In this document: one piece after another, positions 17,457-26,188 of the stretch
Numbering within the stretch: position 1 is the first letter of the stretch
Layout of the letters: every line of letters begins with the position of its first letter
Origin: Curtobacterium sp. ER1/6
GTDB taxonomy: Bacteria; Actinomycetota; Actinomycetes; Actinomycetales; Microbacteriaceae
Reading direction: 5' to 3'
DNA length: 64,000 bases
Assembly (NCBI RefSeq): GCF_001742745.1
Contig: NZ_MJAK01000004.1
Span: 62,001-126,000, forward strand
The notes under the pieces: model-generated
Database searches by the model: none
What the model saw: only the letters and a program-made list of their open reading frames with translations
Told to the model about the DNA's origin: nothing
Position numbers and translations under genes: made by a program

Positions 17457-17490
17457 GCCTCGCGCCCCGATCAGGATCACCACCGAACAC

Positions 17491-18669
17491 ATGCCCCACG
17501 CTCCCCGAACGCTCACCTCGCCCGACGTCACGACCGGTCCCCAGCCGGTGGTGCACCTCACCCGACGTGCACGCATCGAAGCGGAGCGACGGGCTGCTGC
17601 GGCCGCGGTCCAGCCGTCCATCGACGGTCCCGCCGCGCCGGTGTCGCCTGCCGCCCCGGTCTCGCCGATCGATCTCGCGCCGGCCTCGCCCGTCCGCCCC
17701 GCCCCCTCGGCGGGTGCCGTGACGCCGCCGGCCCCGGTCTCGCCGGACGTGGCGCCGGTGCTCGACGCGGTCCCGGCGACCGATGCGACGCACACGCCGA
17801 CGTCCGTCGCCCCGGCGCCCGAGCGGGTGCGTCGCGGGACGGGACGCGCGCCGTCAGCCGACCGACCGCCGCGTGCGTCCCGGGCCGCCGCCGCCGTGCA
17901 CGTCGACCGGGCCACCCGGCACATCCCGGCCACGCCGAAGGCGCCCGCGGCCGCTCCGCAGGTCGACCGGGGGGTGTCCTTCCGGCGGACCGCCTCGCGC
18001 GTGACGGCCGTCGGCGCACTCCTCTTCGCCGCCGGGCTCGTCGTCTCGACGTCCCTGCCCGCGCAGGCGCTCTGGGTCCCGCCGGCGGACACGACCGCGC
18101 TCCGCACGACCGCGGGCGGCGCCGCACAGTCGCTCAGCGTCGGCCAGGGCGCCGGCGACGCGGAGACCGCCCGCGACCAGTACTCCGTGACCGCGGCCAC
18201 GCAGTACGCCAACGTCGACTCGTCCTCGTTCTCCAACGACCCGAACGGCACGATCCAGTGGCCGTTCCTCACCGGGGTCCCGATCACGTCGGGCTTCGGC
18301 GGTCGGCAGGTCGAGGGCTGCTCGTTCTGCTCGACGAACCACATGGGCGTCGACTTCGCCCCGGGCGAGGGCACGCCCATCCGGTCCGTCGCCGCGGGCA
18401 CGGTCATCAAGGTGCAGGCGCACGACGGCGGCTTCGGCAACGACGTCTGGGTGCAGCACGACGTCGACGGCAAGCAGTTCGTCAGCGTCTACGGGCACAT
18501 GAAGGACGGCACGTTCAAGGTCGTCACCGGCCAGCAGGTCGCCGTGGGTGACGAGCTCGGCGAGGTCGGCTCGACGGGCAACTCGACCGGCCCGCACCTG
18601 CACCTGGAGATCCACGTCGACGGTGTCCCGGTCGACCCGCTGACCTGGCTCCGCGCCAACGCGAACTAG
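17491..18669 (+). CDS. Membrane-anchored M23 family metallopeptidase
   Basis: This 392-residue protein has a long cytoplasmic, Ala/Pro-rich N-terminal region (about 1-165), one transmembrane helix near residues 170-190 (AVGALLFAAGLVVSTSLPAQA), a linker, and a C-terminal M23 (LytM-type) domain. The zinc and catalytic residues are visible in HMGVDF (HxxxD), the YGHM turn and GPHLHLEIH (HxH). It should cleave peptide cross-links in peptidoglycan from outside the membrane. The complete motif set argues for an active enzyme rather than an EnvC-like activator. The 145-bp upstream region holds the CGTTACC repeat described separately. Confidence 0.9.
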   Translation: MPHAPRTLTSPDVTTGPQPVVHLTRRARIEAERRAAAAAVQPSIDGPAAPVSPAAPVSPIDLAPASPVRPAPSAGAVTPPAPVSPDVAPVLDAVPATDATHTPTSVAPAPERVRRGTGRAPSADRPPRASRAAAAVHVDRATRHIPATPKAPAAAPQVDRGVSFRRTASRVTAVGALLFAAGLVVSTSLPAQALWVPPADTTALRTTAGGAAQSLSVGQGAGDAETARDQYSVTAATQYANVDSSSFSNDPNGTIQWPFLTGVPITSGFGGRQVEGCSFCSTNHMGVDFAPGEGTPIRSVAAGTVIKVQAHDGGFGNDVWVQHDVDGKQFVSVYGHMKDGTFKVVTGQQVAVGDELGEVGSTGNSTGPHLHLEIHVDGVPVDPLTWLRANAN

Positions 18670-18730
18670 CGGGGGAGCGGCGGCACGCCCGGGCGTCACG
18701 TCCGGTTCCTGACCACCGCCGCGCGTCTGC

Positions 18731-18736
18731 TACTCT
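18731..18736 (+). promoter_or_regulatory. Probable -10 box of tRNA-Thr
   Basis: TACTCT lies 16 bp downstream of CTGACC (18709-18714) and 26 bp before the tRNA, the spacing of a housekeeping-sigma promoter. Confidence 0.45.
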
Positions 18737-18761
18737 CGTGTGGTGCCGCCGAGCGGCACTC

Positions 18762-18833
<72 letters not shown>

Positions 18834-18865
18834 CCGACCCGGAGCGGCAGTCGCTCCGGATCTCT

Positions 18866-18942
18866 GGCGGGGTAGCTCAGTTGGTTAGAGCACACGACTC
18901 ATAATCGTGGGGTCACGGGTTCAAGTCCCGTCCTCGCTACCA
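18866..18942 (+). tRNA. tRNA-Met (CAT), elongator type
   Basis: The anticodon arm CACGA-CTCATAA-TCGTG presents CAT. It lacks the three G:C pairs of initiator tRNA, and the body closely resembles bacterial elongator tRNA-Met. ACCA at 18939-18942 supplies an encoded 3' CCA, unlike the other tRNAs here. It lies 32 bp after tRNA-Thr and is probably in the same transcript. Confidence 0.93.
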
Positions 18943-18945
18943 CGG

Positions 18946-18971
18946 GCCCGGCGATCAGTTCGCCGGGCTTT
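18946..18971 (+). terminator. Terminator after tRNA-Met
   Basis: The stem GCCCGGCGA / TCGCCGGGC with a 5-nt loop is followed by TTT, starting 4 bp after the tRNA. The right arm and tail are then duplicated as a tandem repeat. Confidence 0.7.
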
Positions 18972-18994
18972 CGTCGTTCCGGGCTTTCGTCGTT
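18963..18994 (+). repeat. 16-bp tandem repeat, two copies
   Basis: CCGGGCTTTCGTCGTT occurs twice in direct succession (18963-18978 and 18979-18994). The first copy is the right half of the tRNA-Met terminator with its U tract. Confidence 0.85.
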
Positions 18995-19027
18995 CCCGGG
19001 CGCGTCCGCCCTCCCGCTGCGCCCGGC

Positions 19028-19144
19028 GCTCCCGCTGCCCGTTCCTTCCCACCGCATGCGCGGTACCGAGCGGAACCGGGCATGCCTGGTCGTCCGTTCC
19101 GACCAGGTACGCCCGAATCCGCCGAGTATGCCCGGACTCGCCAC
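19028..19144. repeat. 117-bp direct repeat, copy 1
   Basis: This copy aligns to 19203-19319 with a constant offset of 175 bp and only scattered mismatches. Inside is a perfect 8-bp stem CCTGGTCG / CGACCAGG (19085-19092 with 19100-19107), followed by a tandemly doubled 19-bp unit starting TACGCCCG. No gene is evident in 18943-19372; this repeat pair fills most of it. Confidence 0.85.
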
Positions 19145-19202
19145 GGACACCGGAGCGCTCGGAGACCGCCCGCGCTCCCGTGACGACAGCACGGCCGGGC
19201 CC

Positions 19203-19319
19203 GCTCCCGCTGCCCGTTCCTTCCCATCGCAGGCGCGGTACCGAGCAGAACCGAGCATGCCTGGTCGTCCGTTCCGACCAGGTACGCCCGATCCCGCCAG
19301 GCACGCCCGAACTCGCCAG
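19203..19319. repeat. 117-bp direct repeat, copy 2
   Basis: Second copy of the element at 19028-19144. The hairpin is conserved exactly, and the two 19-bp units here are more alike than in copy 1. Between the copies are 58 unrelated bases. Confidence 0.85.
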
Positions 19320-19372
19320 GGGCGCCGCAGCCGCACAGCGCCGCACCGGTCCGCCCGGACCCCCGCCGCCCC

Positions 19373-19750
19373 TCAGCGCGTGGGAGTGGTCAGCAGCCCG
19401 GCGGCGCGGAGCGCCCGCTCGAGCATCGTCTCGACCTGCCGCCACGCGGTGCGTCGCCGTCCCGCGCCGATGCTGCCGCCGGACACCGCCGTGGCGTGCT
19501 GCGCGTGGCGGAGCGTGATCGTGGTCGAGGTCCCCGTGACGGTCGTCGACAGCTCGTACCGCCGGAACTCCCGTGACGGGTGCACCATCGCCCCGAGCAG
19601 GATGGTCAGCAGGCGGTTCCCCGTCGTCGCCGTGATCGTGCCCCCGGTCGACTCGACCCGGTGGCCGCTCTGCCGGAGCGCCGCGCCGGCGACCTCCATG
19701 GCGGTGCAGCGGTCTCCCGTGTGGACGGCGTACTGCGTCGTGTGCTCCAT
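19373..19750 (-). CDS. Hypothetical protein, 125 residues
   Basis: I do not recognise this protein. The ATG at 19750 is chosen because GGGGAGGA lies at ideal distance upstream. The product (MEHTTQYAVHTGDRCTAMEV...) is soluble-looking, with alternating polar/hydrophobic stretches suggesting beta strands (residues 35-95: GGTITATTG, YELSTTVTG, TTITLRHA) and a C-terminal helix (QVETMLERALRAAGLL). It could be a small envelope-stress or SRPBCC-like protein, but there is no motif to prove it. It stands alone between a repeat cluster and hadA, divergent from the latter. Confidence 0.65.
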   Translation of the reverse strand: MEHTTQYAVHTGDRCTAMEVAGAALRQSGHRVESTGGTITATTGNRLLTILLGAMVHPSREFRRYELSTTVTGTSTTITLRHAQHATAVSGGSIGAGRRRTAWRQVETMLERALRAAGLLTTPTR

Positions 19751-19868
19751 GTGTTCCTCCCCGAACCCGGAGTCTTGCCCGACCTCCCCCCGGAAGCCGT
19801 GCGACGAGCATAGCCGATGCAACCTCACGACCAGGGGCGTGTCGCGGGCGCTCGGTAGACTGCCGTCC

Positions 19869-20318
19869 GTGTCAGTGAACCCCGAGCTCGTCGGCAGGAC
19901 GTTCCCGCCGGCCCAGCCCTACCTGGTCGGTCGCGAGAAGGTGCGCGAGTTCTCGCGCGCCGTGTTCGCGACGAACCCGATCCACCACGAGCCCGAGGCC
20001 GCCCGCGCCGCCGGGTACGCCGACGTCGTCGCGCCGCCGACCTTCGCCGTCGTCGTGCAGGAGGCCACCCTCGCGCAGCTCCTCGCCGAGCCCGACGCCG
20101 GCATCGACTTCTCGCGCGTCGTGCACGGCGAGCAGTCCTTCACGTACGACCGACCGATCGTGGCGGGCGACGAGCTCACCGCGACCCTCACGGTGACGAG
20201 CGTCAAGACCCTGGGCGGCAACGCCATGGTGACGGCCGAGAGCACGATGGACGACGCCACGGGGGAGCACGTCGTCACGGCGACCTCCACCCTCGTGGTC
20301 CGAGGAGACGACGCATGA
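19869..20318 (+). CDS. MaoC-like dehydratase, HadA-type subunit
   Basis: This 149-residue hot-dog-fold protein resembles the N-terminal type of MaoC dehydratase (FAS1-like/UPF0336 and mycobacterial HadA/HadC). It opens VNPELVGRTFPPAQPYLVGREKVREFSRA and contains NPIHHEPEAARAAGYADVVAPPTFA. The subunit normally lacks catalytic residues and pairs with a HadB-like partner, which is the next gene, overlapping by 4 bp (ATGA). The pair would dehydrate 3-hydroxyacyl thioesters. Starts at 19869 or 19875 (both GTG) are possible. Confidence 0.88.
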   Translation: MSVNPELVGRTFPPAQPYLVGREKVREFSRAVFATNPIHHEPEAARAAGYADVVAPPTFAVVVQEATLAQLLAEPDAGIDFSRVVHGEQSFTYDRPIVAGDELTATLTVTSVKTLGGNAMVTAESTMDDATGEHVVTATSTLVVRGDDA

Positions 20319-20740
20319 CCACCGCACCCGCCACCGCGCTCGAGGTCGGCACCGTCGTCGCCGAGCGCGAGGTCCACCTGACCCGAGACGCCCTCGTCCG
20401 CTACGCCGGCGCCTCGGGCGACTTCAACCCGATCCACTACCGCGACGACGTCGCCGCGTCGGTCGGGCTCCCCGGCGTCCTCGCGCACGGCATGCTCACC
20501 ATGGGCCTCGCCGTGCAGCCGGTCGCCGAGTGGCTCGGCGACACCGGGTGGGTCGAGCGCTACGGCGTCCGGTTCACCCGCCCCGTCGTGGTCGACCCGG
20601 AGCAGGGCGCCACCGTCGGCGTCGTCGCGAAGGTCGGCACGGTGGACGACCAGGGCCGCCCGCAGCGCATCGACCTGACCGTGACCGCCGCCGGGCAGAC
20701 CGTGCTCGGCAAGGCGCAGGTCACGGTGGTGTTCCGCTGA
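20315..20740 (+). CDS. MaoC family dehydratase, HadB-type catalytic subunit
   Basis: This 141-residue hot-dog-fold protein carries the hydratase-2 motif: YAGASGDFNPIHYRDD holds the catalytic Asp and His, followed by GVLAHGMLTMG. With the preceding gene it should form a heterodimeric (R)-specific 3-hydroxyacyl dehydratase. The start overlaps the HadA stop as ATGA, and murB begins 2 bp after its end. The hadA-hadB-murB order is common in actinobacteria and links fatty-acyl and cell-wall metabolism only by co-expression. Confidence 0.9.
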   Translation: MTTAPATALEVGTVVAEREVHLTRDALVRYAGASGDFNPIHYRDDVAASVGLPGVLAHGMLTMGLAVQPVAEWLGDTGWVERYGVRFTRPVVVDPEQGATVGVVAKVGTVDDQGRPQRIDLTVTAAGQTVLGKAQVTVVFR

Positions 20741-20742
20741 CC

Positions 20743-21774
20743 GTGTCGACGCGGCTGGCCGACCTGACCACGTTCCGCGTGGGCGGACCCGCCGCGACGC
20801 TCCTGACCGCCGACACGACCGAGGAACTCGTCGCCCACGCGCACACCGCGTGGCAGGACGACGAGTGGCTGGTCGTGGGCGGCGGCAGCAACCTGCTCGT
20901 CGCCGACGACGGCTTCGCCGGCACGGTCGTGCTCGTCCGCACGCACGGGCTCGAGGCCGACCCCGACGACGACGGCGTCACCGTCCGCGTCGCGGCCGGT
21001 GAGCCGTGGGACCGGTTCGTCGCCACGACCGTCGAGAACGGCTGGACCGGTCTGGAGGCACTGAGCGGCATCCCGGGCACGGTCGGTGCCGCCCCCGTGC
21101 AGAACATCGGCGCCTACGGGGTCGAGCTCTCCGACGTGCTCACCCGGATCGAGTTCCTCGATGCATCGACGGGGGACCGCGCGTGGGTGGACGCGGCCGA
21201 GCTGGCGCTCGGCTACCGCACCTCGACCCTGAAGCACGGGCGGCGCGGGGTCGTGCTGACCGTGGAGTTCCGGCTCGGGGCCGCGGCGGACGCCGGTGTC
21301 CCGGTCCGGTACGCCCAGCTCGCCGGGTCGCTCGGCGTCGAGCTCGGCACGCCCGTCGACCCGCTCACGATCCGGCGGACGGTGCTGCGCCTGCGGTCCT
21401 CGAAGGGGATGGTGCTCGACGACGCCGACCCGGACACGTGGAGCGCGGGGTCGTTCTTCACGAACCCGATCGTGTCCGCGGCCTTCGCCGAGACGCTGCC
21501 GACCGAGGCGCCCCGGTGGCCGGCCGGCGACGACGTCAAGCTCAGCGCCGCCTGGCTCATCGAGCACGCCGGGGTGCACCGCGGGTACGCGGTGCCCGGG
21601 TCGCGCGCCGCGATCTCCTCGAAGCACACCCTCGCCCTGACGAACCGCGGCGACGCGACGGCCGCGCAGGTCGCGGAGCTGGCCCGCTACGTGCAGGTGA
21701 CGGTGCTCAACCGCTTCGGCGTCTCCCTGGTACCGGAGCCCGTCGTGGTCGGCGACCTGCTCGCCGCAGGCTGA
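20743..21774 (+). CDS. murB: UDP-N-acetylmuramate dehydrogenase
   Basis: This 343-residue FAD enzyme reduces UDP-GlcNAc-enolpyruvate to UDP-MurNAc, the second step of peptidoglycan precursor synthesis. The N-terminal TTFRVGGPA, the FAD-binding GGGSNLLVADDGFAGTVV and SGIPGTVGAAPVQNIGAYG, the serine motif SAGSFFTNPI (proton donor) and the closing AISSKHTLALTN are all in place. The GTG start at 20743 follows the hadB stop almost directly, implying translational coupling. Confidence 0.95.
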   Translation: MSTRLADLTTFRVGGPAATLLTADTTEELVAHAHTAWQDDEWLVVGGGSNLLVADDGFAGTVVLVRTHGLEADPDDDGVTVRVAAGEPWDRFVATTVENGWTGLEALSGIPGTVGAAPVQNIGAYGVELSDVLTRIEFLDASTGDRAWVDAAELALGYRTSTLKHGRRGVVLTVEFRLGAAADAGVPVRYAQLAGSLGVELGTPVDPLTIRRTVLRLRSSKGMVLDDADPDTWSAGSFFTNPIVSAAFAETLPTEAPRWPAGDDVKLSAAWLIEHAGVHRGYAVPGSRAAISSKHTLALTNRGDATAAQVAELARYVQVTVLNRFGVSLVPEPVVVGDLLAAG

Positions 21775-21806
21775 CCACCGGGCGGGCCACGCGCCTCCCG
21801 GCAGAC

Positions 21807-21840
21807 CGACGGCCCGCCTCCTGCCGGAGGCGGGCCGTCG
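21807..21840. terminator. Convergent terminator, 15-bp stem
   Basis: A perfect 15-bp stem (21807-21821 with 21826-21840) with a TGCC loop lies between murB and the convergent aminotransferase gene. Confidence 0.8.
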
Positions 21841-21846
21841 TCCGTG

Positions 21847-23115
21847 TCACGCGGAGAAGAACGCCGCCAGGCGACGCACGCCCTCGGCGATGTCCTCGTC
21901 GCCCAGCGCGTACGACAGGCGGAGGTAGCCCGACGGGCCGAACGCCTCACCCGGGACCACCGCGACCTCGGCGTGCTCGAGGATCAGGTCGGCCAGCTCG
22001 AGGGTCGTGGTCGGGGTCGACCCGGCCCACTCGCGACCGAGCAGCGCGGTGACGTCCGGGTAGACGTAGAAGGCGCCCTTCGGCGTCGGCGTGACGAAGC
22101 CCGGGATCGCGTTGAGCCCCTCGACGATCGCGCGGCGACGGCGGTCGAACGCCTCGCGCATGGCCGCGACCGGCTCCTGCGGACCGGTGAGCGCGGCGAT
22201 CGCCGCACGCTGCGACACGTTCGCGACGTTCGACGACAGGTGCGACTGCAGGTTCGACGCGGCCTTCACGGCGTCGGCCGGGCCGATGAACCAGCCGACG
22301 CGCCAGCCGGTCATCGCGTAGGTCTTCGCGACGCCGTTCACCAGGATGGTGGTGTCGGTGAGGGCGGGGACCGCCTCGAGGATGCCGGTGAACCGGACGT
22401 CGTCGTAGACCAGGTCCTGGTAGATCTCGTCGCTGATCACCCAGATGCCGTGCTCGAGCGCCCACTCACCGATCGCCCGGGTCTGCTCGGCGGAGTACAC
22501 CGACCCGGTGGGGTTCGACGGCGAGCAGAACAGCAGGGCCTTGGTGCGGGGCGTCCGGGCGGCCTCGAGCTGCTCCACGGTGACCAGGTACTCCTGGTCG
22601 CTGCCGGCGAAGACCTCGACCGGGGTGCCGCCCGCGAGCCGGATCGCCTCCGGGTACGTGGTCCAGTACGGCGCGGGGAGCAGGACCTCGTCGCCGGCGT
22701 CGACGACGGTCTGGAACGCCTGGTAGACGGCCTGCTTGCCGCCGTTCGTCACGATGACCTGCGCGGGGTCGACCGTCACGCCGGACTCGCGCGCGGTCTT
22801 CTCGGCGACGGCGCGCTTGAGCTCCGGCAGACCCGTGGCCGGCGTGTACCGGTGGTTGGCCGGGTCCTGCACGGCGAGGACGGCCGCCTCGACGACGTGC
22901 TGCGGGGTCGCGAAGTCAGGCTCGCCCGCGGCGAACGAGACGACCGGGCGGCCGGCGGCCTTGAGCGCCTTGGCCTTGGCATCGACCTTGAGGGTCGCCG
23001 ACTCCGCGATCGCGGCGATGCGCGAGGCGATGCGCGGGTGGTCGGTACTCGCTCCGGTGGACGTCGGGGCGGACTCGGGGGCGGTGGACTCGGGGCCGGG
23101 GGCTGCGGTGCTCAC
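21847..23115 (-). CDS. Pyridoxal-phosphate-dependent aminotransferase, aspartate aminotransferase type
   Basis: This fold-type I aminotransferase of 422 residues has [15 protein letters not shown], the substrate-binding [17 protein letters not shown] region ([13 protein letters not shown]), [25 protein letters not shown], and [17 protein letters not shown] with the PLP lysine. This is the pattern of subfamily Ib aspartate aminotransferases. Before the domain are about 25 low-complexity residues; I used the GTG at 23115, with 23121 as an alternative. It is divergent from tRNA-Trp. Confidence 0.92.
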   Translation of the reverse strand: MSTAAPGPESTAPESAPTSTGASTDHPRIASRIAAIAESATLKVDAKAKALKAAGRPVVSFAAGEPDFATPQHVVEAAVLAVQDPANHRYTPATGLPELKRAVAEKTARESGVTVDPAQVIVTNGGKQAVYQAFQTVVDAGDEVLLPAPYWTTYPEAIRLAGGTPVEVFAGSDQEYLVTVEQLEAARTPRTKALLFCSPSNPTGSVYSAEQTRAIGEWALEHGIWVISDEIYQDLVYDDVRFTGILEAVPALTDTTILVNGVAKTYAMTGWRVGWFIGPADAVKAASNLQSHLSSNVANVSQRAAIAALTGPQEPVAAMREAFDRRRRAIVEGLNAIPGFVTPTPKGAFYVYPDVTALLGREWAGSTPTTTLELADLILEHAEVAVVPGEAFGPSGYLRLSYALGDEDIAEGVRRLAAFFSA

Positions 23116-23158
23116 GGCCACCAGCCTACCGACGCGGCACGCCGTGGCGGCGGCCGAG

Positions 23159-23188
23159 TGGACAGCGTGTGACGGACTCCCGTACACT
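23159..23188 (+). promoter_or_regulatory. Promoter of tRNA-Trp-secE-nusG
   Basis: TGGACA (23159-23164) and TACACT (23183-23188) are separated by 18 bp. The tRNA begins 57 bp downstream, leaving a short 5' leader containing CCCCGAGG...CCTCT-like complementary runs. Confidence 0.55.
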
Positions 23189-23244
23189 CGACCACCGGCG
23201 CACGGAACGGTCTCGCTCCGTGCCCCGAGGGGTTCGTCCCCTCT

Positions 23245-23317
23245 AGGGCGGTGGCTCAATTGGTAGAGCAGCGGTCTCCAAAACCGCAGGTTGCAGGTTC
23301 GAGTCCTGTCCGCCCTG
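23245..23317 (+). tRNA. tRNA-Trp (CCA)
   Basis: AGGGCGG pairs with CCGCCCT. The anticodon arm GCGGT-CTCCAAA-ACCGC presents CCA at 23278-23280. The T arm is perfect, the discriminator is G, and no 3' CCA is encoded. It lies 21 bp before secE. Confidence 0.96.
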
Positions 23318-23338
23318 CAAGTTCCGGAAGGTGTGAAG

Positions 23339-23617
23339 TTGGCGAGCAAGGACATGGAGACGACGACGGACGACGTCGTCGCGAAGGCGAAGGCCGACCG
23401 CGCCGCGCGCGGGGGGCCGTTCGCCGCCATCGCGCTCTTCATCCGCCAGGTCATCGGCGAGCTCCGCAAGGTCGTCACGCCGACGCGCAAGGAGCTCTTC
23501 AGCTACACCGGCGTCGTGCTCGTCTTCGTCGTCGTCATGATGATCCTCGTCTCGATCCTCGACTTCGTCTTCGGTCTCGGCGTCGGTTACGTCTTCGGCA
23601 ACGGTCCCACGGTCTGA
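23339..23617 (+). CDS. secE: Preprotein translocase subunit SecE
   Basis: This 92-residue single-span protein is the SecE component of the SecYEG channel. The N-terminal 45 residues are polar and basic. The amphipathic segment [20 protein letters not shown] is the conserved SecE motif, and one transmembrane helix (about residues 55-80) follows. The TTG at 23339 lies 7 bases after GGAAGG and is the best start; the GTG at 23333 is too close to that site, and the ATG at 23354 would shorten the protein. The gene is directly upstream of nusG, as in most bacteria. Confidence 0.92.
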   Translation: MASKDMETTTDDVVAKAKADRAARGGPFAAIALFIRQVIGELRKVVTPTRKELFSYTGVVLVFVVVMMILVSILDFVFGLGVGYVFGNGPTV

Positions 23618-23618
23618 C

Positions 23619-23663
23619 CCGACGGCGGCCGGCCCGATGGTGGTCGGCCCGACGGCGGCTGGC
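23619..23663 (+). repeat. 15-bp tandem repeat, three copies
   Basis: Three tandem units of the form CCGAYGGYGGYYGGC occupy 23619-23633, 23634-23648 and 23649-23663 in the secE-nusG gap. Confidence 0.7.
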
Positions 23664-23766
23664 CTGACCGGATCCCGACAGGAGTACGGTCGCCACCGAG
23701 ACGTCGACCGACGCGCACCGCTCCGGCCGACCACCCGATCCGCACCACCGAACGGAAAGAACCGCA

Positions 23767-24819
23767 GTGTCTGACTACTCCCGCGACGACATCGACCTCG
23801 CCACGGCTGCCGAGCAGTCCTCCGAGGTCGAGGAGAACCAGGAAGGTGACGTCGAGACCGCAGAGGCCCGTTCGGTCGAGTCCGTCGAGGAGCGTGCGAT
23901 CTCCGTCGAGGACGAGGACGACGACTCCCTCGGTCTGAGCGACGAGCCCGACGACGGCACGGTCGACACCTCGATCGACGAGGCCCTGACGGCCCTGGCC
24001 GAGTCCCGCGACCCCGAGGCCGACGCCGTCGTGGACGACGCGCTCGAGATCGACTCCGCCGACGAGGCCGAGGCCGCCGTCGAGGCGGTCGAGGACGAGG
24101 AGGAGTCCGAGCTCGAGGACGCCGCCGCCGCCGACGCGAACGAGACGCTCGCCGCCGACGAGGCCCTCGATGCCGACGACGCCGACGAGGAGCCCGCCGA
24201 GGTCGACCCGTACGAGGCCTTCAAGGCCGAGCTGCGGATGAAGCCGGGCAAGTGGTACGTCATCCACTCCTACGCGGGCTTCGAGCGTCGCGTGAAGTCG
24301 AACATCGAGAACCGCATGGTCTCGATGTCGATGGAGGACTACATCTACCAGGTCGAGGTCCCGATGGAGGACGTCGTCGAGATCAAGAACGGGCAGCGCA
24401 AGCTGGTCACCCGCGTCCGGATCCCCTCGTACGTGCTCGTCCGCATGGACCTCGACGAGGACTCGTGGTCCGTCGTGCGCCACACCCCGGGTGTCACCGG
24501 CTTCGTCGGCAACGCGCACAACCCGACCCCGCTGCGCTTCGACGAGGCGTTCGGCATGCTGAAGTCGCTGGTCCAGGTCGCCGAGGCGGCCCCGACCAAG
24601 GGCGGCGGCAAGTCCAGCGGTGCCGCGCAGGCGCAGCCGCAGGCCGAGGTCGACTTCGAGATCGGCGAGACCATCACCATCAAGGAGGGCTCGTTCGCGG
24701 GCCTGCCGGGTTCGATCTCCGAGATCAAGCCGGAGAGCGGCAAGCTCACCGTCCTCGTCTCGCTGTTCGAGCGCGAGACCCCGGTCGAGCTCAGCTTCGA
24801 CCAGGTCACGAAGCTCTAG
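23767..24819 (+). CDS. nusG: Transcription termination/antitermination factor NusG
   Basis: The C-terminal two-thirds is canonical Nus[22 protein letters not shown] opens the NGN domain (about residue 162), [25 protein letters not shown] follows, and the KOW motif lies in [18 protein letters not shown]. The N-terminal 155 residues are a highly acidic extension, a known actinobacterial trait, and here it is long. A linker of about 25 residues with Lys, Ser, Gln and Ala separates NGN from KOW ([17 protein letters not shown]). NusG binds RNA polymerase and couples it to Rho and ribosomes. The GTG start is at 23767. Confidence 0.95.
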   Translation: MSDYSRDDIDLATAAEQSSEVEENQEGDVETAEARSVESVEERAISVEDEDDDSLGLSDEPDDGTVDTSIDEALTALAESRDPEADAVVDDALEIDSADEAEAAVEAVEDEEESELEDAAAADANETLAADEALDADDADEEPAEVDPYEAFKAELRMKPGKWYVIHSYAGFERRVKSNIENRMVSMSMEDYIYQVEVPMEDVVEIKNGQRKLVTRVRIPSYVLVRMDLDEDSWSVVRHTPGVTGFVGNAHNPTPLRFDEAFGMLKSLVQVAEAAPTKGGGKSSGAAQAQPQAEVDFEIGETITIKEGSFAGLPGSISEIKPESGKLTVLVSLFERETPVELSFDQVTKL

Positions 24820-24833
24820 GTCGTCCCCACCCG

Positions 24834-24862
24834 TCGACCCGGTCTGGAGGATCGGGTAGACT
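24834..24862 (+). promoter_or_regulatory. Promoter of rplK-rplA
   Basis: TCGACC (24834-24839) and TAGACT (24857-24862) have an ideal 17-bp spacer. They begin 15 bp after nusG ends and leave a leader of about 110 nt before rplK. Confidence 0.65.
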
Positions 24863-24873
24863 ACTGAGGTTTG

Positions 24874-24898
24874 GCCCCGCGCGCCCAGCGTGCGGGGC
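24874..24898 (+). terminator. Hairpin at the start of the rplK leader / after nusG
   Basis: GCCCCGC (24874-24880) pairs with GCGGGGC (24892-24898), followed by TT. It may end nusG transcripts or be part of the L11-L1 leader; the promoter just upstream makes both possible. Confidence 0.45.
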
Positions 24899-24977
24899 TT
24901 CACCGCGGTCCGGATCCGCCGGACCAGCGGGAGAGTGCACGGGACCCCGTGCGTTCGATTCCAGGAGGAAGCACACC

Positions 24978-25409
24978 ATGGCACCGAAGAAGAAGGTCAC
25001 GGGCCTGATCAAGCTGCAGATCAACGCGGGCGCCGCCAACCCGGCCCCGCCGATCGGTCCTGCGCTCGGTCAGCACGGCGTGAACATCATGGAGTTCTGC
25101 AAGGCGTACAACGCCGCGACCGAGTCGCAGCGTGGCAACGTCGTGCCGGTCGAGATCACCGTCTACGAGGACCGTTCGTTCACGTTCGTCCTCAAGACCC
25201 CGCCGGCTGCCGAGCTCATCAAGAAGGCTGCGGGCGTGCAGAAGGGGTCGTCGACCCCGCACACGGTCAAGGTCGCGAAGATCTCGATGGACCAGGTCCG
25301 TCAGATCGCCGAGACCAAGCAGGCCGACCTGAACGCCAACGACATCGAGCAGGCCGCGAAGATCATCGCTGGTACCGCGCGCTCGATGGGCATCACGGTC
25401 GAGGCGTAA
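24978..25409 (+). CDS. rplK: 50S ribosomal protein L11
   Basis: This 143-residue protein matches L11 throughout: [20 protein letters not shown] at the start, [19 protein letters not shown], the proline-rich linker [14 protein letters not shown], and the C-terminal RNA-binding [13 protein letters not shown]. It binds the GTPase-associated centre of 23S rRNA. AGGAGGA lies upstream of the ATG. It is followed by rplA after 89 bp, in the conserved order. Confidence 0.98.
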   Translation: MAPKKKVTGLIKLQINAGAANPAPPIGPALGQHGVNIMEFCKAYNAATESQRGNVVPVEITVYEDRSFTFVLKTPPAAELIKKAAGVQKGSSTPHTVKVAKISMDQVRQIAETKQADLNANDIEQAAKIIAGTARSMGITVEA

Positions 25410-25498
25410 GTCTCCGCCTGACCAGGCACACCCCCTCACCCCTTCCGTGGGAGAGCCTCGCCGGCTCGTCAACCACGTAGCTCTGCAAGGAGAACACC

Positions 25499-26188
25499 AT
25501 GGCGAAGAAGTCCAAGGCCTACCAGGCCGCGGCCGCGAAGATCGAGGCCGACAAGTTCTACACCCCGAGCGAGGCAGTCGCCCTCGCGAAGGAGACCGGC
25601 TCGGCGAAGACCGACTCCACCGTCGAGGTCGCGCTGAAGCTCGGCGTCGACCCGCGCAAGGCTGACCAGATGGTCCGCGGCACGGTCATCCTGCCGCACG
25701 GCACGGGCAAGACCGCCCGCGTCATCGTCTTCGCCGTGGGCGCTGCGGCCGAGGCCGCCATCGCCGCCGGTGCCGACGAGGTCGGTGGCGACGAGCTCAT
25801 CGCGAAGGTCGCCGAGGGCTACACCGCCTTCGACTCCGCCGTCGCGACGCCGGACCTCATGGGCAAGGTCGGTCGTCTGGGCAAGGTGCTCGGCCCGCGT
25901 GGCCTCATGCCGAACCCGAAGACCGGCACCGTGACGCCGAACGTGGCGCAGGCCGTCGGCGACATCAAGGGCGGCAAGATCGAGTTCCGCGTCGACAAGC
26001 ACGCCAACGTGCACTTCGTCGTCGGCAAGGCCTCGTTCACCCCGGAGCAGCTCGACGAGAACATCTCGACCGCGCTCGAGGAGATCGTCCGCCTCAAGCC
26101 GAGCGCCTCGAAGGGCCGCTACATCACGAAGGGCGCCGTCTCGACGACCTTCGGCCCGGGCATCCCGCTGGACGTCAACGCCATCTGA
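25499..26188 (+). CDS. rplA: 50S ribosomal protein L1
   Basis: This 229-residue protein forms the L1 stalk and commonly represses its own operon. The signature [25 protein letters not shown] block and [20 protein letters not shown] identify it. AAGGAG lies upstream of the ATG. The sequence coding for its last residues (IPLDVNAI) is repeated after the stop codon, as described separately. Confidence 0.98.
   Translation: MAKKSKAYQAAAAKIEADKFYTPSEAVALAKETGSAKTDSTVEVALKLGVDPRKADQMVRGTVILPHGTGKTARVIVFAVGAAAEAAIAAGADEVGGDELIAKVAEGYTAFDSAVATPDLMGKVGRLGKVLGPRGLMPNPKTGTVTPNVAQAVGDIKGGKIEFRVDKHANVHFVVGKASFTPEQLDENISTALEEIVRLKPSASKGRYITKGAVSTTFGPGIPLDVNAI

Noticed and set aside
17346..17490. Cyclic di-AMP riboswitch before the M23 peptidase
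   Set aside because: Such riboswitches are known before wall-hydrolase genes, but the gap is too short and lacks the conserved motifs.
18866..18942. Initiator tRNA-Met or tRNA-Ile2
   Set aside because: The anticodon stem lacks the three G:C pairs of the initiator, and the body matches elongator tRNA-Met better than tRNA-Ile2.
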